Shown: positions 54,247 through 64,000, numbered from the stretch's first letter. The stretch: DNA of 64,000 nt from Hermatobates lingyangjiaoensis (GCA_026182355.1 JAPFBL010000575.1:165001-229000), one strand, 5' to 3'. Program-made: numbers and translations. Notes: a model not told the origin generated them from the letters alone.

Positions 54247-54840
54247 GAATGGGAGAGGGAATGAGTTTGTGTGAGTGAGTAGTATAGTGGGTGAAGAAAG
54301 GTTGACAAAGTTAGGGAGGGAATGAGAGGAAAGATTGAGAACCAGTCATTCAGTGAGAAATTGAAGGGAGAGGCTGAAGTAGGAAGTAAGAGAGGTAGAG
54401 CATGATGTTTAGGAGAAAGAAAGAGATAGATTGAGTGGAGGGGGTCAGAGGCTTCCCCCTCCACTATCACGAAGCGTTAGACTTTCAAGTCATATTTTCT
54501 TAACTGCTTATATTCAGCTGTAATTAATATTTATGTTTCAGTGGTTTTTTTTATTTATTTACGACTAAATATTTACAATTAAGAAGTTTAATCATGATAT
54601 GTTTTTTCCACATTTAGTTTATAATTATCACAGGCAGGGAGAAAGAAAGAGATAAACTATAAGACTGAACAGGTAGATAAACACAGAAAGGAAAAGAGGA
54701 AGAGAGATAGCGATAAAGAAAGAAAACGAGGAGAAGGGGGTAGGGATAGCACGAGTGAGAGATAAAGATAGAAAACCGATCACGTTACCTCTTTCTTTCT
54801 TTCTTGTTTTGTATCTACTGCTTTATTCTACAGTGTCGAA
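54244..54840. other. Purine-rich and AT-rich filler
   Basis: GA-rich plus strand (AGGGAGGGAATGAGAGG etc.) at 54244-54450 and 54630-54770. No supported gene. Confidence 0.5.
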
Positions 54841-54880
54841 CAAGTATTTAATTACAATGACAATATATATATAGTTTAGC

Positions 54881-55008
54881 AGACACACTTACAAACTCAA
54901 ATTTTCGGTTGATCCGTCTTCAGGAGAAAAGAGAGAAATATACTTCACCCATTCTCTCTTTTCTCCTGAAGACGGATCATCCGAAACTTTGAGTTTGTAA
55001 GTGTGTCT
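54881..55008. repeat. Penelope tail palindrome, GGAT/ATCC family
   Basis: Arms ~60 bp around CTTCACCC. The right arm has CTGAAGAC, GGAT/(A)TCC and GAAAC (54966-54987). Confidence 0.85.
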
Positions 55009-55150
55009 CTTTCTCTGTGTGTTGATTTTCTTCGTTTGTAAACTGATTTGCGTCCAGTTTGGATCGTATTTTCGAATTTTAAGTGGATATATATATAGTT
55101 TAGTAAAGATGACTGTACAACACTCCATATGTTGTACTTTTAGTCTAAAC

Positions 55151-55451
55151 CAAATGTCTTCAACCGTTAGATCGCAACGTCCTTGAGAGTCGTGAAATGT
55201 TTCAAATTGTTTATTTTTAAATAGAAAATAAAAGACTAAATTAAATAAATAATTTATTTATTATTAATGCGGCACATCAATCTTATTAAAGTTACTATTG
55301 ATCAAATTTATTTTAATTTTCCCTTTTCTTATTTAATTTTTAAAGTTAATTTAATCTTAGTTAATTTTATTTTTGTTTTCACTAAAAGTTCGCGAATAAA
55401 TTTTGACGTCAAAAATGGTTTGCGATTTAAAAGAAAGGTTGAAGATCCCTG
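55151..55451. mobile_element. hAT-type MITE
   Basis: Inverted ends CAAATGTCTTCAACC / CAGGGATCTTCAACC. Flanks GTCTAAAC and CTTTAAAC match at six of eight positions, as for an old 8-bp duplication. No coding remnant. Confidence 0.7.
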
Positions 55452-55559
55452 CTTTAAACAAAGTACACTCTACCCTCGAGTTCTGTACTTCAAGAAACCG
55501 TACTTTAAAGTTTTTGTACTTTTTTTTTCTTTTGAATAACATCAATTATAATTCGAGTA

Positions 55560-56090
55560 TTGGTAATTCACAATGAGGGAAGAGTGACTCCGAGCAGCCT
55601 AGACTACTCCAATTTCGTTATCATAAGTAAACTACACCATTATTATACATAAACATTAGTATTATTATTATTAGTATTAGTATTATTATTATTATTATTC
55701 TGGGAGCCCAGCACTATGTGCGTAAATGCATTTCACCTCCTTACAAAAAAAAAATTATTATTACGTATTTGTATGTGTTATGTGTTTGATTTTTATCCAC
55801 CTGTGTTTGATTATTCTGATTTCTCTGCAAGATGAGGCAGAGAATAGCCTAGCCTACTCCAATTTCGTTATCTAAAGCAAAATATACCTTTATTATGCAT
55901 AAACATTATTATTATTATTATTATTATTAATATTTTACTGTATAAAAAAACATAAACTTACTATATTCATCTGTATTTGATGATTGTAATTTAAGGCAAG
56001 GTGAGGCAAAGAATAGCCTAGCTATCCTCCCTTCTCATCTGTCTACGCTACTCCAATTACATTCAAATCTTTTCAAATCCGGCCGTTACT
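55560..56090. repeat. Three diverged ~180-bp tandem units with (ATT)n
   Basis: Each unit has GAATAGCCTAG or GCAGCCTAGAC, TACTCCAATTTCGTTAT and ATACATAAACATTA followed by ATT repeats (55655-55700, 55905-55930). Confidence 0.7.
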
Positions 56091-56099
56091 ATATTCAGC

Positions 56100-56304
56100 C
56101 GGTCTAACCCTTAGAGTACGAATCTTTAACGAGTACCTGACATCGTACAGGCTCGGGACCGACAGTTTAACGTCCTTCTCCGAGGGACGACGCGCTCAGA
56201 TTTATTCACCTCCCGCGTGAATAAATCGAGGGCCAGGTGTGAGGATCGAACCCCGGTCCTATCAGTTCAGAGGCGAGCACGTAACTACTGAGCTAGCCTG
56301 GCCC
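56100..56304 (-). mobile_element. tRNA-derived SINE, 3' truncated
   Basis: The head at 56304-56230 has clear A and B boxes (complement of GATCGAACCCCGG). The body stops at 56100. (TA)n follows at 56308-56344. Confidence 0.85.
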
Positions 56305-56346
<42 letters not shown>

Positions 56347-56347
56347 C

Positions 56348-56545
56348 ACCTAACTGTGTTGAGGTTAGGCTATACATCCTATGGTACGTCTTAGCCCAGC
56401 GTCAACAGTTAGGCTCTTTTTTCGTTAAATACATGCATATTGTTATTACCACTGAGGTTAGTATGATTTATATTAGAAATAGGTAAAACCGTCATACCTT
56501 GTAACATGATCATGGACTTTTTTTTTGTTCATTATAAAGTTTATT
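56348..56545. repeat. Dispersed repeat with Penelope-type end
   Basis: Second copy of 52290-52490. Confidence 0.75.
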
Positions 56546-56659
56546 ATGTATTATTGATAATGTTTACTTAGATTAAATGTGTAGTGTGCTAAAGTAAGTA
56601 ATATTGTTATAGCCTAGTCATTCTAGAAAGTTTTAGTGAGGTTATGTATATGGTATGCT

Positions 56660-56865
56660 GTCAACCTGTTTTGATTTATTCATGTTCCTTTCGGCCATAC
56701 CATGATAAAGCAGAATAGGTTGATGTTCTTTTTAACGTGGAGCCCTTTCGCCACATCACGAAGACCAAGCGTCCTCTCACAAATGATACACGACTAAACA
56801 GTCCTCATGAAGTGCCCAAGATGGACCTCGCGGAGGCGGGCTTACACGACCTACATCAACGAAAG
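56660..56865 (-). mobile_element. LINE 3' UTR copy
   Basis: AACCTGTTTTGAT, TTCGGCCATACC, CGCGGAGGCGGGC in the order seen in 48720-48960. Confidence 0.65.
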
Positions 56866-57149
56866 CTTTGAAGCACATGCCAGTTAGTCTCTAAAAAGGA
56901 CTGAGGGTTACTTGATGACAGGGTTTAAGTGTTGGATTAAGTATGCTGTCAACCAGTTAGCCTACCCTACCAACCATTAGACTACCACATACCAGTGTTA
57001 TCAATTTCCGGACTTTTCTGTCCCGGATCTGCCTCGGTCTCATCTAGTACGGTAATTCGTGAGTCGATCATCCATAGTGAGCATGAAAAAACATAATTTA
57101 ACTAAGTAATCTCTTTACGTACTGTTGTGCACGTTCAAATTACCATTTC

Positions 57150-57730
57150 CTTACTACTGTTCGATTATAATACCTGTTTTGATCGCTGTGCTCCCTAGCC
57201 TTCCGGCTATTTACACCAAAAGATCAAATAAAGCCGACGATTCAACGTGTTGCCCTTTTTGTCACCTCCAAGTTTTGCCACCCAAAACTTGGAGTGTCCG
57301 AGGTGAACCTCGCGGAGGCGGGTACCACGATTCTACGTCGCGCATTAGACCAATATAAAACTAACTAATTCACGCAATTATACTAGGGGGCGAGAAAACA
57401 ATAAAACGACAGTTAAACCCCCGGTATTAAGGTGGCTCATTTACCTTACTACCAATAAATTACCTCACTAGTTTTTTTTTTTTTAGCTAAGCGTTAGGTT
57501 GCGATGGTCCTCTTTTTCCTTCCTACCTCGTGGATGACCTCAAGATATGTCTTCAGATATTTCTCTTTAAACGATACCTCGTAAAGCTCACTTATCGCTT
57601 TGCCAATTACTATCTCGACCTTTGACCTTTCATATGCGTATCGGGGGCACTCCTCAATCACCTGCTGGATCGTCTCAGGACCCCACCCACAGGAACATGT
57701 GGGATCCTCCGTTCGCTTGAAGCGGTGGTC
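57150..57730 (-). mobile_element. LINE 3' end with coding remnant
   Basis: A coding C-terminus (57730-57494), a short spacer, then the 3' UTR (57350-57150) with AGCCGGAAGGCTAGGG and GATCAAAACAGG. A second UTR copy lies immediately upstream at 57845-57731, so two LINE 3' ends are in tandem. Confidence 0.75.
57494..57730 (-). pseudogene. Non-LTR retrotransposon ORF2 C-terminus, open frame
   Basis: The minus strand reads DHRFKRTEDPTCSCGWGPET, IQQVIEECPRYAYERSK, then YLKTYLEVIHEVGRKKRTIA and T-stop at 57494. C-C-G...E...EECPRY is the cysteine-containing end of Jockey/R1/I-group ORF2. 78 codons are uninterrupted. Homologous to 49073-49440 but clearly diverged. Confidence 0.8.
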
Positions 57731-57845
57731 GATTATAATACCTGTTTTGAACGCTGTGCACCCTAGCCTTCCGGCTATAACACCAAAAGATCAAATCAGA
57801 CCGACGATTTAACGTGTTGCCCTTTTGTCACCTCCAAGTTTAGCC

Positions 57846-58299
57846 ATCCAAACGATTACAATACCACTGTGATTGGGAAATCAGTGATGTTATTCCTCAT
57901 GTTAGTTTATTACGGTCTAAATTCATTTTTCAAACTGTTTCAGACAACTCCAAATAGGTTTACAACCAAAACCTAATCATATAATTATGAACTCAGACTT
58001 AGGAAAATACAAAAGAAAATTACAATATGATATATGACCGTGGTGCTCGCCAACCCAATGAAACTGTGACCCGCAGTTTAACAATAATAACATGTCAAAT
58101 CATTCTAGAATAATGATTCCATGTTTGTTTTTATAACTTATAAAATGGATACAGCTGCATTAATATAAATATAGTTATTAGATTGAAACAAAACTTGACT
58201 AAATTCATTGTCAAAGAGTTTAAAATTTGTTTTTATTGTTTAAACCGATACTCTAGCGCGTTAAAAACGTCAGCCCTTTACGGTCTTTTTGTTTGATTG
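57846..58299. other. Nothing recognised
   Basis: AT-rich sequence without supported features. Confidence 0.5.
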
Positions 58300-58304
58300 G
58301 TGGT

Positions 58305-58413
58305 TCTATATTGGGAGTACTAAATTTTGCCTAACTCAAGTGTATTTCGAGTAGGGATCTTTAACGAGTACCTGATATCGTACAGGCTCGGGACCGACGG
58401 CTTAACGTCCTCT
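58305..58413 (-). mobile_element. SINE body fragment
   Basis: ATTTTGCCTAACTCAAGTG to GACCGACGGCTTAACGTCCT, cut by the start of the 237-bp repeats. Confidence 0.75.
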
Positions 58414-58479
58414 AATGTGTTCTCTAGTTAAAGTGCAACTGGTATGGGAATTTTGAGTACGTTATCAGTAATTATCTCC

Positions 58480-59190
58480 GCATGTTACCAGGGCTTTAGC
58501 TTGCCTATTACTCTTGGCCTAGGTACCGTTTTGCGGAGTAACTGTCAGAATTCCTGCTTAGCATTGCGTTGCTTGATGTGCCCTCGGGCTCCGCCATGCT
58601 TTCAATGAAGGTGGCTAAAGGGTAACTTGTCAACAAGACGGCCTGGCTTCACAATCAGTTATGGCACAAATATGCCGAGGAACGCGAAGATCAAAACAGG
58701 CTTAACGTCCTCACGTTACCTAGGCTTTAGCTTGTCTATTACTCGTGGCCCCTAGGTGCTGTTTTGCGGAGTAACTGTCAGAATTCCTGCTTAGCATTGC
58801 GTTGCTTGATGTGCCCTCGGGCTCCGCCATGCTTTCAATGGAGGTGGCTAAAGGGTAACTTGTCAACAAGACAAGCTAACTGGCTTCACAATCAGTTATG
58901 GCACAAATATGCCGAGGAACGCGAAGATCAAAACAGGCTTAACGTCCTCACGTTACCTAGGCTTTAGCTTGTCTATTACTCGTGGCCCCTAGGTGCTGTT
59001 TTGCGGAGTAACTGTCAGAATTCCTGCTTAGCATTGCGTTGCTTGATGTGCCCTCGGGCTCCGCCATGCTTTCAATGGAGGTGGCTAAAGGGTAACTTGT
59101 CAACAAGACAAGCTAACTGGCTTCACAATCAGTTATGGCACAAATATGCCGAGGAACGCGAAGATCAAAACAGGCTTAACGTCCTCTCTG
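58480..59190. repeat. 237-bp tandem triplication
   Basis: Copies at about 58480-58712, 58713-58951 and 58952-59190. Copies 2 and 3 are nearly identical; copy 1 is diverged and lacks AAGCTAACTGG. Each unit ends CAGGCTTAACGTCCTC, which is SINE-body sequence, so the junctions use SINE homology. Short open frames inside are duplicates of each other and match nothing I recognise. Confidence 0.9.
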
Positions 59191-59309
59191 AGGGACGATA
59201 ATATTGAGTTTACTTACAGTAAAAGTTGAGTGTAGGCCACTCCAATTTTTTTTATAATGCTTTTTTATAATCTCTTTTAAAATAATGATATCATCGTTAA
59301 CAGTCATGT

Positions 59310-59400
59310 TGAATACTCTAGTTCCCAGTATCGCCGAAGTTAAACAATATTGGGCTTGGTTGCTAATTGCATTGGTGACACTATTATATGTTGTTGGTGC
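59310..59400 (+). pseudogene. 5S rRNA pseudogene
   Basis: GTTGAATACTC, CGCCGAAGTTAAACAA, ATTGGGCTTGGTTGC, GCATTGGTGAC and TGTTGTTGG follow the 5S rRNA order (GAAGTTAAGCAAC, GGGTGAC, GTGTTGTTGGC). About 91 bp with many changes and a missing 5' part. The internal control region is mutated, so transcription is doubtful. Confidence 0.82.
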
Positions 59401-59425
59401 CCCAGCTGGTCTGCCTAGCTCATGG

Positions 59426-59749
59426 TAGGTTAGGTTAGGTTAGGTTGCAGTGGCAGTCTGACAAAAGGTCATACAAAGGCCGAGCATTGGCCCTTTGTGA
59501 TATCATACAAAGAAGATTACTTCTACATTGGGAGCCCTAAATTTTAAATAACTCAAGTGTATTTAGAGCAGGGATCTTTAACGAGTACCTGACATAGTAC
59601 AGGCTCGGGACTGACAGCTTAACGCCCTCTCTGAGAGACGACATACTCAGATTTATTCACCTCCCATGTCAATAAAAAAATTCCAGAGTGGGTATTGAAC
59701 CCCGGACCTGCCAATCCAGAGGCGAGTACGTTACCACTGAGCTGGCTTA
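59426..59749 (-). mobile_element. tRNA-derived SINE with TTAGG-type tail
   Basis: Minus strand: head at 59749, body, tail (AACCT)n (plus strand GGTTAGGTTAGGTTAGG at 59429). CCTAGCTCATGG flanks it at 59414-59425 and 59750-59761. Confidence 0.87.
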
Positions 59750-59761
59750 CCTAGCTCATGG

Positions 59762-59979
59762 AGTTATAAATGTTGCATAACTCAAGTGCATTTCGAGTAG
59801 GGATCTTTAACGCGTACTTCACATTGTGCCGGCTCGGGGCTGACAGCTTAACACCCTCTCTGAGAGACGACATACTCAGATTTATTCACCTCCTATGTCA
59901 ATAAATCAAATGCCAGAGTGGGTATTGAACCCCGGACCTACCAAACTAGTGTCGAGTACGTTACCACTGAGCTGCCCCC
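59762..59979 (-). mobile_element. tRNA-derived SINE, tail-less, at the same target
   Basis: Head at 59979 and body; lacks the tail part. It begins right after the second CCTAGCTCATGG and is followed by the third (59980-59991). Confidence 0.85.
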
Positions 59980-59991
59980 CCTAGCTCATGG

Positions 59992-60917
59992 TAAAATGCC
60001 TCCATAATTAATAACGTGCTACAATTTGATCATTGTATAGAACATAAGGCCAACTACCTATATATATATTGGCGTTTTGTAAAAACAATTAATTTGAAAC
60101 TCTACCGTGTCTAATTGATAACTACTTGATTACTTTAATTATATTTAATGATCGGTTAATACCATATTTCAATGACTCTTCATACTGTTTATTAACTATT
60201 ATTACACTTATCATTATATGATTGTCAATTCATTATTGCTAATGGGTTTACTTAAGAGTTCAGTTGAGTGTAGACCACTCCAGAATTTTTTTTCTTTTTT
60301 TTTTTGGAATGATAAAATGTTATTGGAGAAAATAGGGGTAGATGGCAAAGTGGTAATTGATTTGGGGCAGGAATTCTCAGTTGATTTAGTTGGCCTTGTT
60401 TAATTACAGCGATTGAAAAGGAAACATTCCGCTCTCTCACTCTCTCTCTCTCTCTCTTTCTATATATATTTGTATATATACAAGTTCCTTCTAAATGAAA
60501 TTCCAAATAAACTAATTAAATAAACCTGAACAAATACAGCAGAAAATGTTTTAAATAATAAGAATAATATTAGTTTCTTTATAATGAGGCATAAATCGCT
60601 TATTTCAAGAATCTATTCAATAAATTAAACTTCCTTTCATCTTTTACTGCTTCTTTCTGAATCGTTGAATATTCGCGAAGTGGGATGTTACAGTCTAAAC
60701 TTCTCAGGCTATGTGTGTGTTAGCTCATAAAGAGTTGGGACTTCTTTGAAAGAAAGTTAAAGACTTTCGTAGTTGAGTCTTTATTGTTACCCTTGAATAC
60801 TGATCGCTTTTAAATTCTATTCTATCGTCTGAAATACTTATTCCGTTTTGTTTTTTTTTTAAAGTAATAGAATAGCTACAAACTTCTTTTCAATGACTGA
60901 AATAATTTGTAGTTGAA
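59992..60917. other. Nothing recognised; short TC run
   Basis: (TC)n at about 60434-60458 and TA bits at 60058 and 60468. Otherwise no supported feature. Confidence 0.5.
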
Positions 60918-62610
60918 ACAAGTTTTTTTGTCATTAATGGTATGAGCAAGTCGTTCATACGAGTTTTTTGTTATTAATGGCATAAGCAAGTCGTTCATAC
61001 CAGTTTTTGTTATTAATGGTATGAGCAACTCGTTCATAAAAGTTTTTTGTCATTAATGGTATGAGCAAGTCGTTTATACAAGTTTTTTTTTTCATTAATA
61101 GTATGAGCAAGTCGTTCATACAAGTTTTTTGCCATTAATAGTATGAGCAAGTCGTTCATGCAAAATTTTTGTCATTAATAGTATGAGCAAGTCGTTCATA
61201 CAAGTTTTTTGTTATTAATGGTATGAGCAAGTCGTTCATACAAGTTTTTTGTCATTAATAGTATGAGCAAGTCGTTCATACAAGTTTTTTGTCATTAATA
61301 GTATGAGCAAGTCGTTCATACAAGTTTTTTGCCATTAATAGTATGAGCAAGTCGTTCATGCAAAATTTTTGTCATTAATAGTATGAGCAAGTCGTTCATG
61401 CAAAATTTTTGTCATTAATAGTATGAGCAAGTCGTTCATACAAGTTTTTTGTTATTAATGGTATGAGCAAGTCGTTCATACAAGTTTTTTGTCATTAATA
61501 GTATGAGCAAGTCGTTCATACAAGTGTTTTGTCATTAATAGTATGAGCAAGTCGTTCATACAAGTTTTTTGTCATTAATAGTATGAGCAAGTCGTTCATG
61601 CAAGTTTTTTGTCATTAATAGTATGAGCAAGTCGTTAATACAAGTTTTTTGTCATTAATAGTATGAGCAAGTCGTTGATACAACTTTTTTGTCATTAATA
61701 GTATGAGCAACTCGTTCATACAAGTTTTTCGTCATTAACAGTATGAGCAAGTCGTTCATACAAGTTTTTTTGCCATTAATAGCATGAGCAAGTCGTTCAT
61801 GCAAGATTTTTGTCATTAATAGTATGAGCAAGTCGTTCATACAAGTTTTTTGCTATTAATGGTATGAGCAAGTCGTTCATACAAGTTTTTTGTCATTAAT
61901 AGTATGAGCAAGTCGTTCATGCAAGTTTTTTGTCATTAATAGTATGAGCAAGTCGTTCATACAAGTTTTTGTCATTAATAGTATGAGCAAGTCGTTCATA
62001 CAAGTTTTTTGTCATTAATAGTATGAGCAAGTCGTTTATACAAGTTTTTTGTCATTAATAGTATGAGCAAGTCGTTGATACAACTTTTTTGTCATTAATA
62101 GTATGAGCAAGTCGTTCATACAAGTTTTTTGTTATTAATGGTATGAGCAAGTCGTTCATACAAGTTTTTTGTCATTAATAGTATGAGCAAGTCGTTCATA
62201 CAAGTTTTTTGTCATTAATAGTATGAGCAAGTCGTTCATACAAGTTTTTTGCCATTAATAGTATGAGCAAGTCGTTCATGCAAAATTTTTGTCATTAATA
62301 GTATGAGCAAGTCGTTCATACAAGTTTTTTGTTATTAATGGTATGAGCAAGTCGTTCATACAAGTTTTTTGTCATTAATAGTATGAGCAAGTCGTTCATA
62401 CAAGTGTTTTGTCATTAATAGTATGAGCAAGTCGTTCATACAAGTTTTTTGTCATTAATAGTATGAGCAAGTCGTTTATACAAGTTTTTTGTCATTAATA
62501 GTATGAGCAAGTCGTTGATACAAGTTTTTTGTCATTAATAGTATGAGCAAGTCGTTCATACAAGTTTTTTGTCATTAATAGTATGAGCAAGTCGTTCATA
62601 GAAGTTTTTT
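60918..62610. repeat. 40-bp minisatellite, ~42 copies
   Basis: Unit CAAGTTTTTTGTCATTAATA + GTATGAGCAAGTCGTTCATA. Variants (TTATTAATGG, GCCATTAATAG, CATGCAAAATTTTTG, AAGTGTTTTG) recur in the same order at 61210-61600 and 62130-62520, i.e. a ~920-bp internal duplication. No spacers. The minus-strand frames across it are repeat artefacts. Confidence 0.95.
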
Positions 62611-62737
62611 TTTTATCACAATTACTATCTCTGTCATATTACAAAAGAGCCTCATAAATTTCAAACATAATTCAAGCTCGTATTAGCTCATAGTTGTTAA
62701 CAACACATACAACTGATATTCCAATGGATATAGCAAT

Positions 62738-62826
62738 GTTGAATAGATCAATCCTTGTTTGTTCGTCAAAGTTAAGCAACATTGGGTGTGGCTAGCAGTT
62801 GCATGGGTGACGTCACGTGTTGTTAC
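62738..62826 (+). pseudogene. 5S rRNA pseudogene
   Basis: GTTGAATAGATCAATC, GTTCGTCAAAGTTAAGCAAC, ATTGGGTGTGGCTAGCAG, TTGCATGGGTGACGTCACG and TGTTGTTA. Closer to 5S than the 59310 copy, but the 5' end is unrecognisable. No shared flanks with the other copy, so I see no 5S-SINE structure. Confidence 0.84.
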
Positions 62827-62964
62827 CATCTCCACTAAATTCCATAGTTTAAATTAGTGTTGAATTATTACTTTATCCCTTCTATAAAAACTTTTTTTTT
62901 TTTTAATTTTGCCGCATGTTTGCTTCCATGCTATCGCCAATATTTCACGACTATACAGTTACTA

Positions 62965-63510
62965 CCGTCTTTTTTCGAAAATAAGACACTGTCTTACTTT
63001 ATTTTTAGGTCAAAATCCGTGCTAGGGCTTATTCTCGGAGGGAGGGCTTGAAGTACATTAAGTACATTTACATATTTTTGTTTAATATTTATTTTTATAG
63101 AGAAATTTAAATTTATTCGATTACAGTCATGTCATCTTCTGGAACATCGTCATAAATTATCAAAATTTTTAATACCGTTCTGAATTTTCCTCCAAATCTA
63201 TTTCCTGTAGAATCATTGGTCTGAATCTCTAATATATTGCAATATAGTTGTGGTTTAATTAATACTTCTTGTTTAAGTAGCCTCCCTGAAACGAACTTTA
63301 GAGGTAAACAAGGAATTTCTTGGAATATTTTTTTTCCAAAGAATTCTCTAAAATATTACGACAGCTAGAGATACCTACTACATTCATCAACAATTTTTTT
63401 AACGTATTATATTTTTCACATTATCTTAACTCTTGCTTATTTTCAGGGGAGGGCTTATAGTTCAAAACGTTCCGCAAATCACGCTAGGTCTTATTTTCGG
63501 AAAAAGACGG
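62965..63510. mobile_element. TA-flanked MITE (Tc1/mariner-like), complete
   Basis: 546 bp between TA dinucleotides. Inverted ends CCGTCTTTTTTCGAAAATAAG / CCGTCTTTTTCCGAAAATAAG (one mismatch), inner GGGCTTATT-type repeats near both ends, no coding. Sibling of 46810-47535. Confidence 0.85.
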
Positions 63511-63512
63511 TA

Positions 63513-64000
63513 GTAAAGGTGAAAAAAAAGTCTAAAAACACATTTTTAGGGAAAAAAAAGTGACTTTCCCTTAATGTATAAATGCTCCCAAACTATACAG
63601 CACGTGTTCACTATGAGGGTAATTTTGATGCAAAATATTAATTTGATCCATCCAAGATTGTAGATTGTAGCGTCTACACATACACACATTGTGGGATACA
63701 CATACATATCATTGAAAAAAGTAATCAAACGACTTTGGGGACCTCGAAACAAGTAAATCCGTCAAAATTTCGAGATCGAATTTCTTCAACATCACTATAC
63801 TTTACTTATTATATTTACCACTCCCATTTTTTTTCATATATTTTATCGTTTGAAACTTTAATCTGTCATTTATCGATATTAAATTCAATATTATTAGTAA
63901 CCTTTGAAATGTTTTTAACATTACTAATTAGAGTTCATTAGTAATGTACAGACTGGGAGTGCTACCTGTTAAAATAATCGAACAGAGACTTAAAAAAAAC
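63513..64000. other. Nothing recognised
   Basis: AT-rich sequence to the end of the window; no supported feature. Confidence 0.5.

Noticed and set aside
57600..57812. Plus-strand frame opposite the LINE C-terminus
   Set aside because: It is the antisense of the recognisable cysteine-containing ORF2 end.
58764..59201. Two near-identical 66-67-codon frames
   Set aside because: They are duplicates created by the 237-bp triplication; the first copy has lost the frame and there is no recognisable domain.
61655..61840. Minus-strand repetitive frame over the 40-bp minisatellite
   Set aside because: The unit length is not a multiple of three and the frame survives only over a few copies.

Overview
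This is an AT-rich (roughly one third GC by eye), intergenic, repeat-saturated piece of an animal genome. An arthropod is most likely: the SINEs carry TTAGG-type tails, and the element mix is Penelope-like retroelements, Helitrons, hAT and Tc1/mariner MITEs, a Jockey/R1-like LINE, and a tRNA-derived SINE. I see no ordinary host gene. The only long intact frame (26567-27820) encodes a Tigger/pogo-derived DNA-binding protein without a DDE catalytic domain. Other coding remnants are transposon fragments: Penelope reverse transcriptase/GIY-YIG pieces, Helitron helicase C-termini, a hAT transposase C-terminus and LINE C-termini.

Layout. 0-1.5 kb: Penelope (PLE) fragments between (TA)n tracts. 2.5-4.2 kb: a Helitron with a nested PLE palindrome. 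3.9-8.3 kb: a unit duplicated again at 20.3-24.6 kb. It carries two perfect PLE palindromes, a GA tract and the start of a tandemly amplified SINE body, which runs to 9.3 kb. 10-16 kb: PLE tails and palindromes, a SINE, and a hAT element inserted in (TA)n. 16.75-20.27 kb: a ~282-bp satellite with seven-monomer higher-order structure; its simpler ~80-bp relative lies at 24.8-25.2 kb. 26-28.8 kb: the Tigger-derived gene, whose last codons plus stop were amplified into a 68-bp minisatellite. 29-30.8 kb: PLE fragments. 31.2-31.9 kb: hAT MITE. 33-40.6 kb: a nested Helitron stack. 40.6-44.3 kb: several PLE GIY-YIG and N-terminal fragments. 44.6-45.9 kb: a 58-bp minisatellite grown from a PLE end. 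46.4-55 kb: PLE palindromes, a TA-flanked MITE, a SINE and a LINE 3' end. 55-60 kb: hAT MITE, SINEs, LINE 3' ends, a 237-bp triplication and a 5S pseudogene. 60.9-62.6 kb: a 40-bp minisatellite. 62.7-63.5 kb: a second 5S pseudogene and a second copy of the TA-flanked MITE.

Two observations tie the window together. First, at least eleven sequence-unrelated PLE tail families share one covarying motif: CTGANGAN, then a hairpin of 4-6 bp, then GAAA. This resembles the core of the hammerhead ribozymes known from Penelope-like elements, but with one extra base before the stem. Second, more than twenty copies of these tails are inverted dimers whose 3' ends face outward, mostly into (TA)n tracts. 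Because (TA)n is self-complementary, both target strands could prime the same RNA end, so two-sided or snap-back target-primed insertion is a testable explanation. The Helitrons show three-level self-nesting with exact A|T target sites and a composite copy that bypassed a mutated terminator.

Limits: all homology calls come from reading motifs by eye. Arm ends, array copy numbers and element boundaries without clear termini are good to roughly 5-20 bp.
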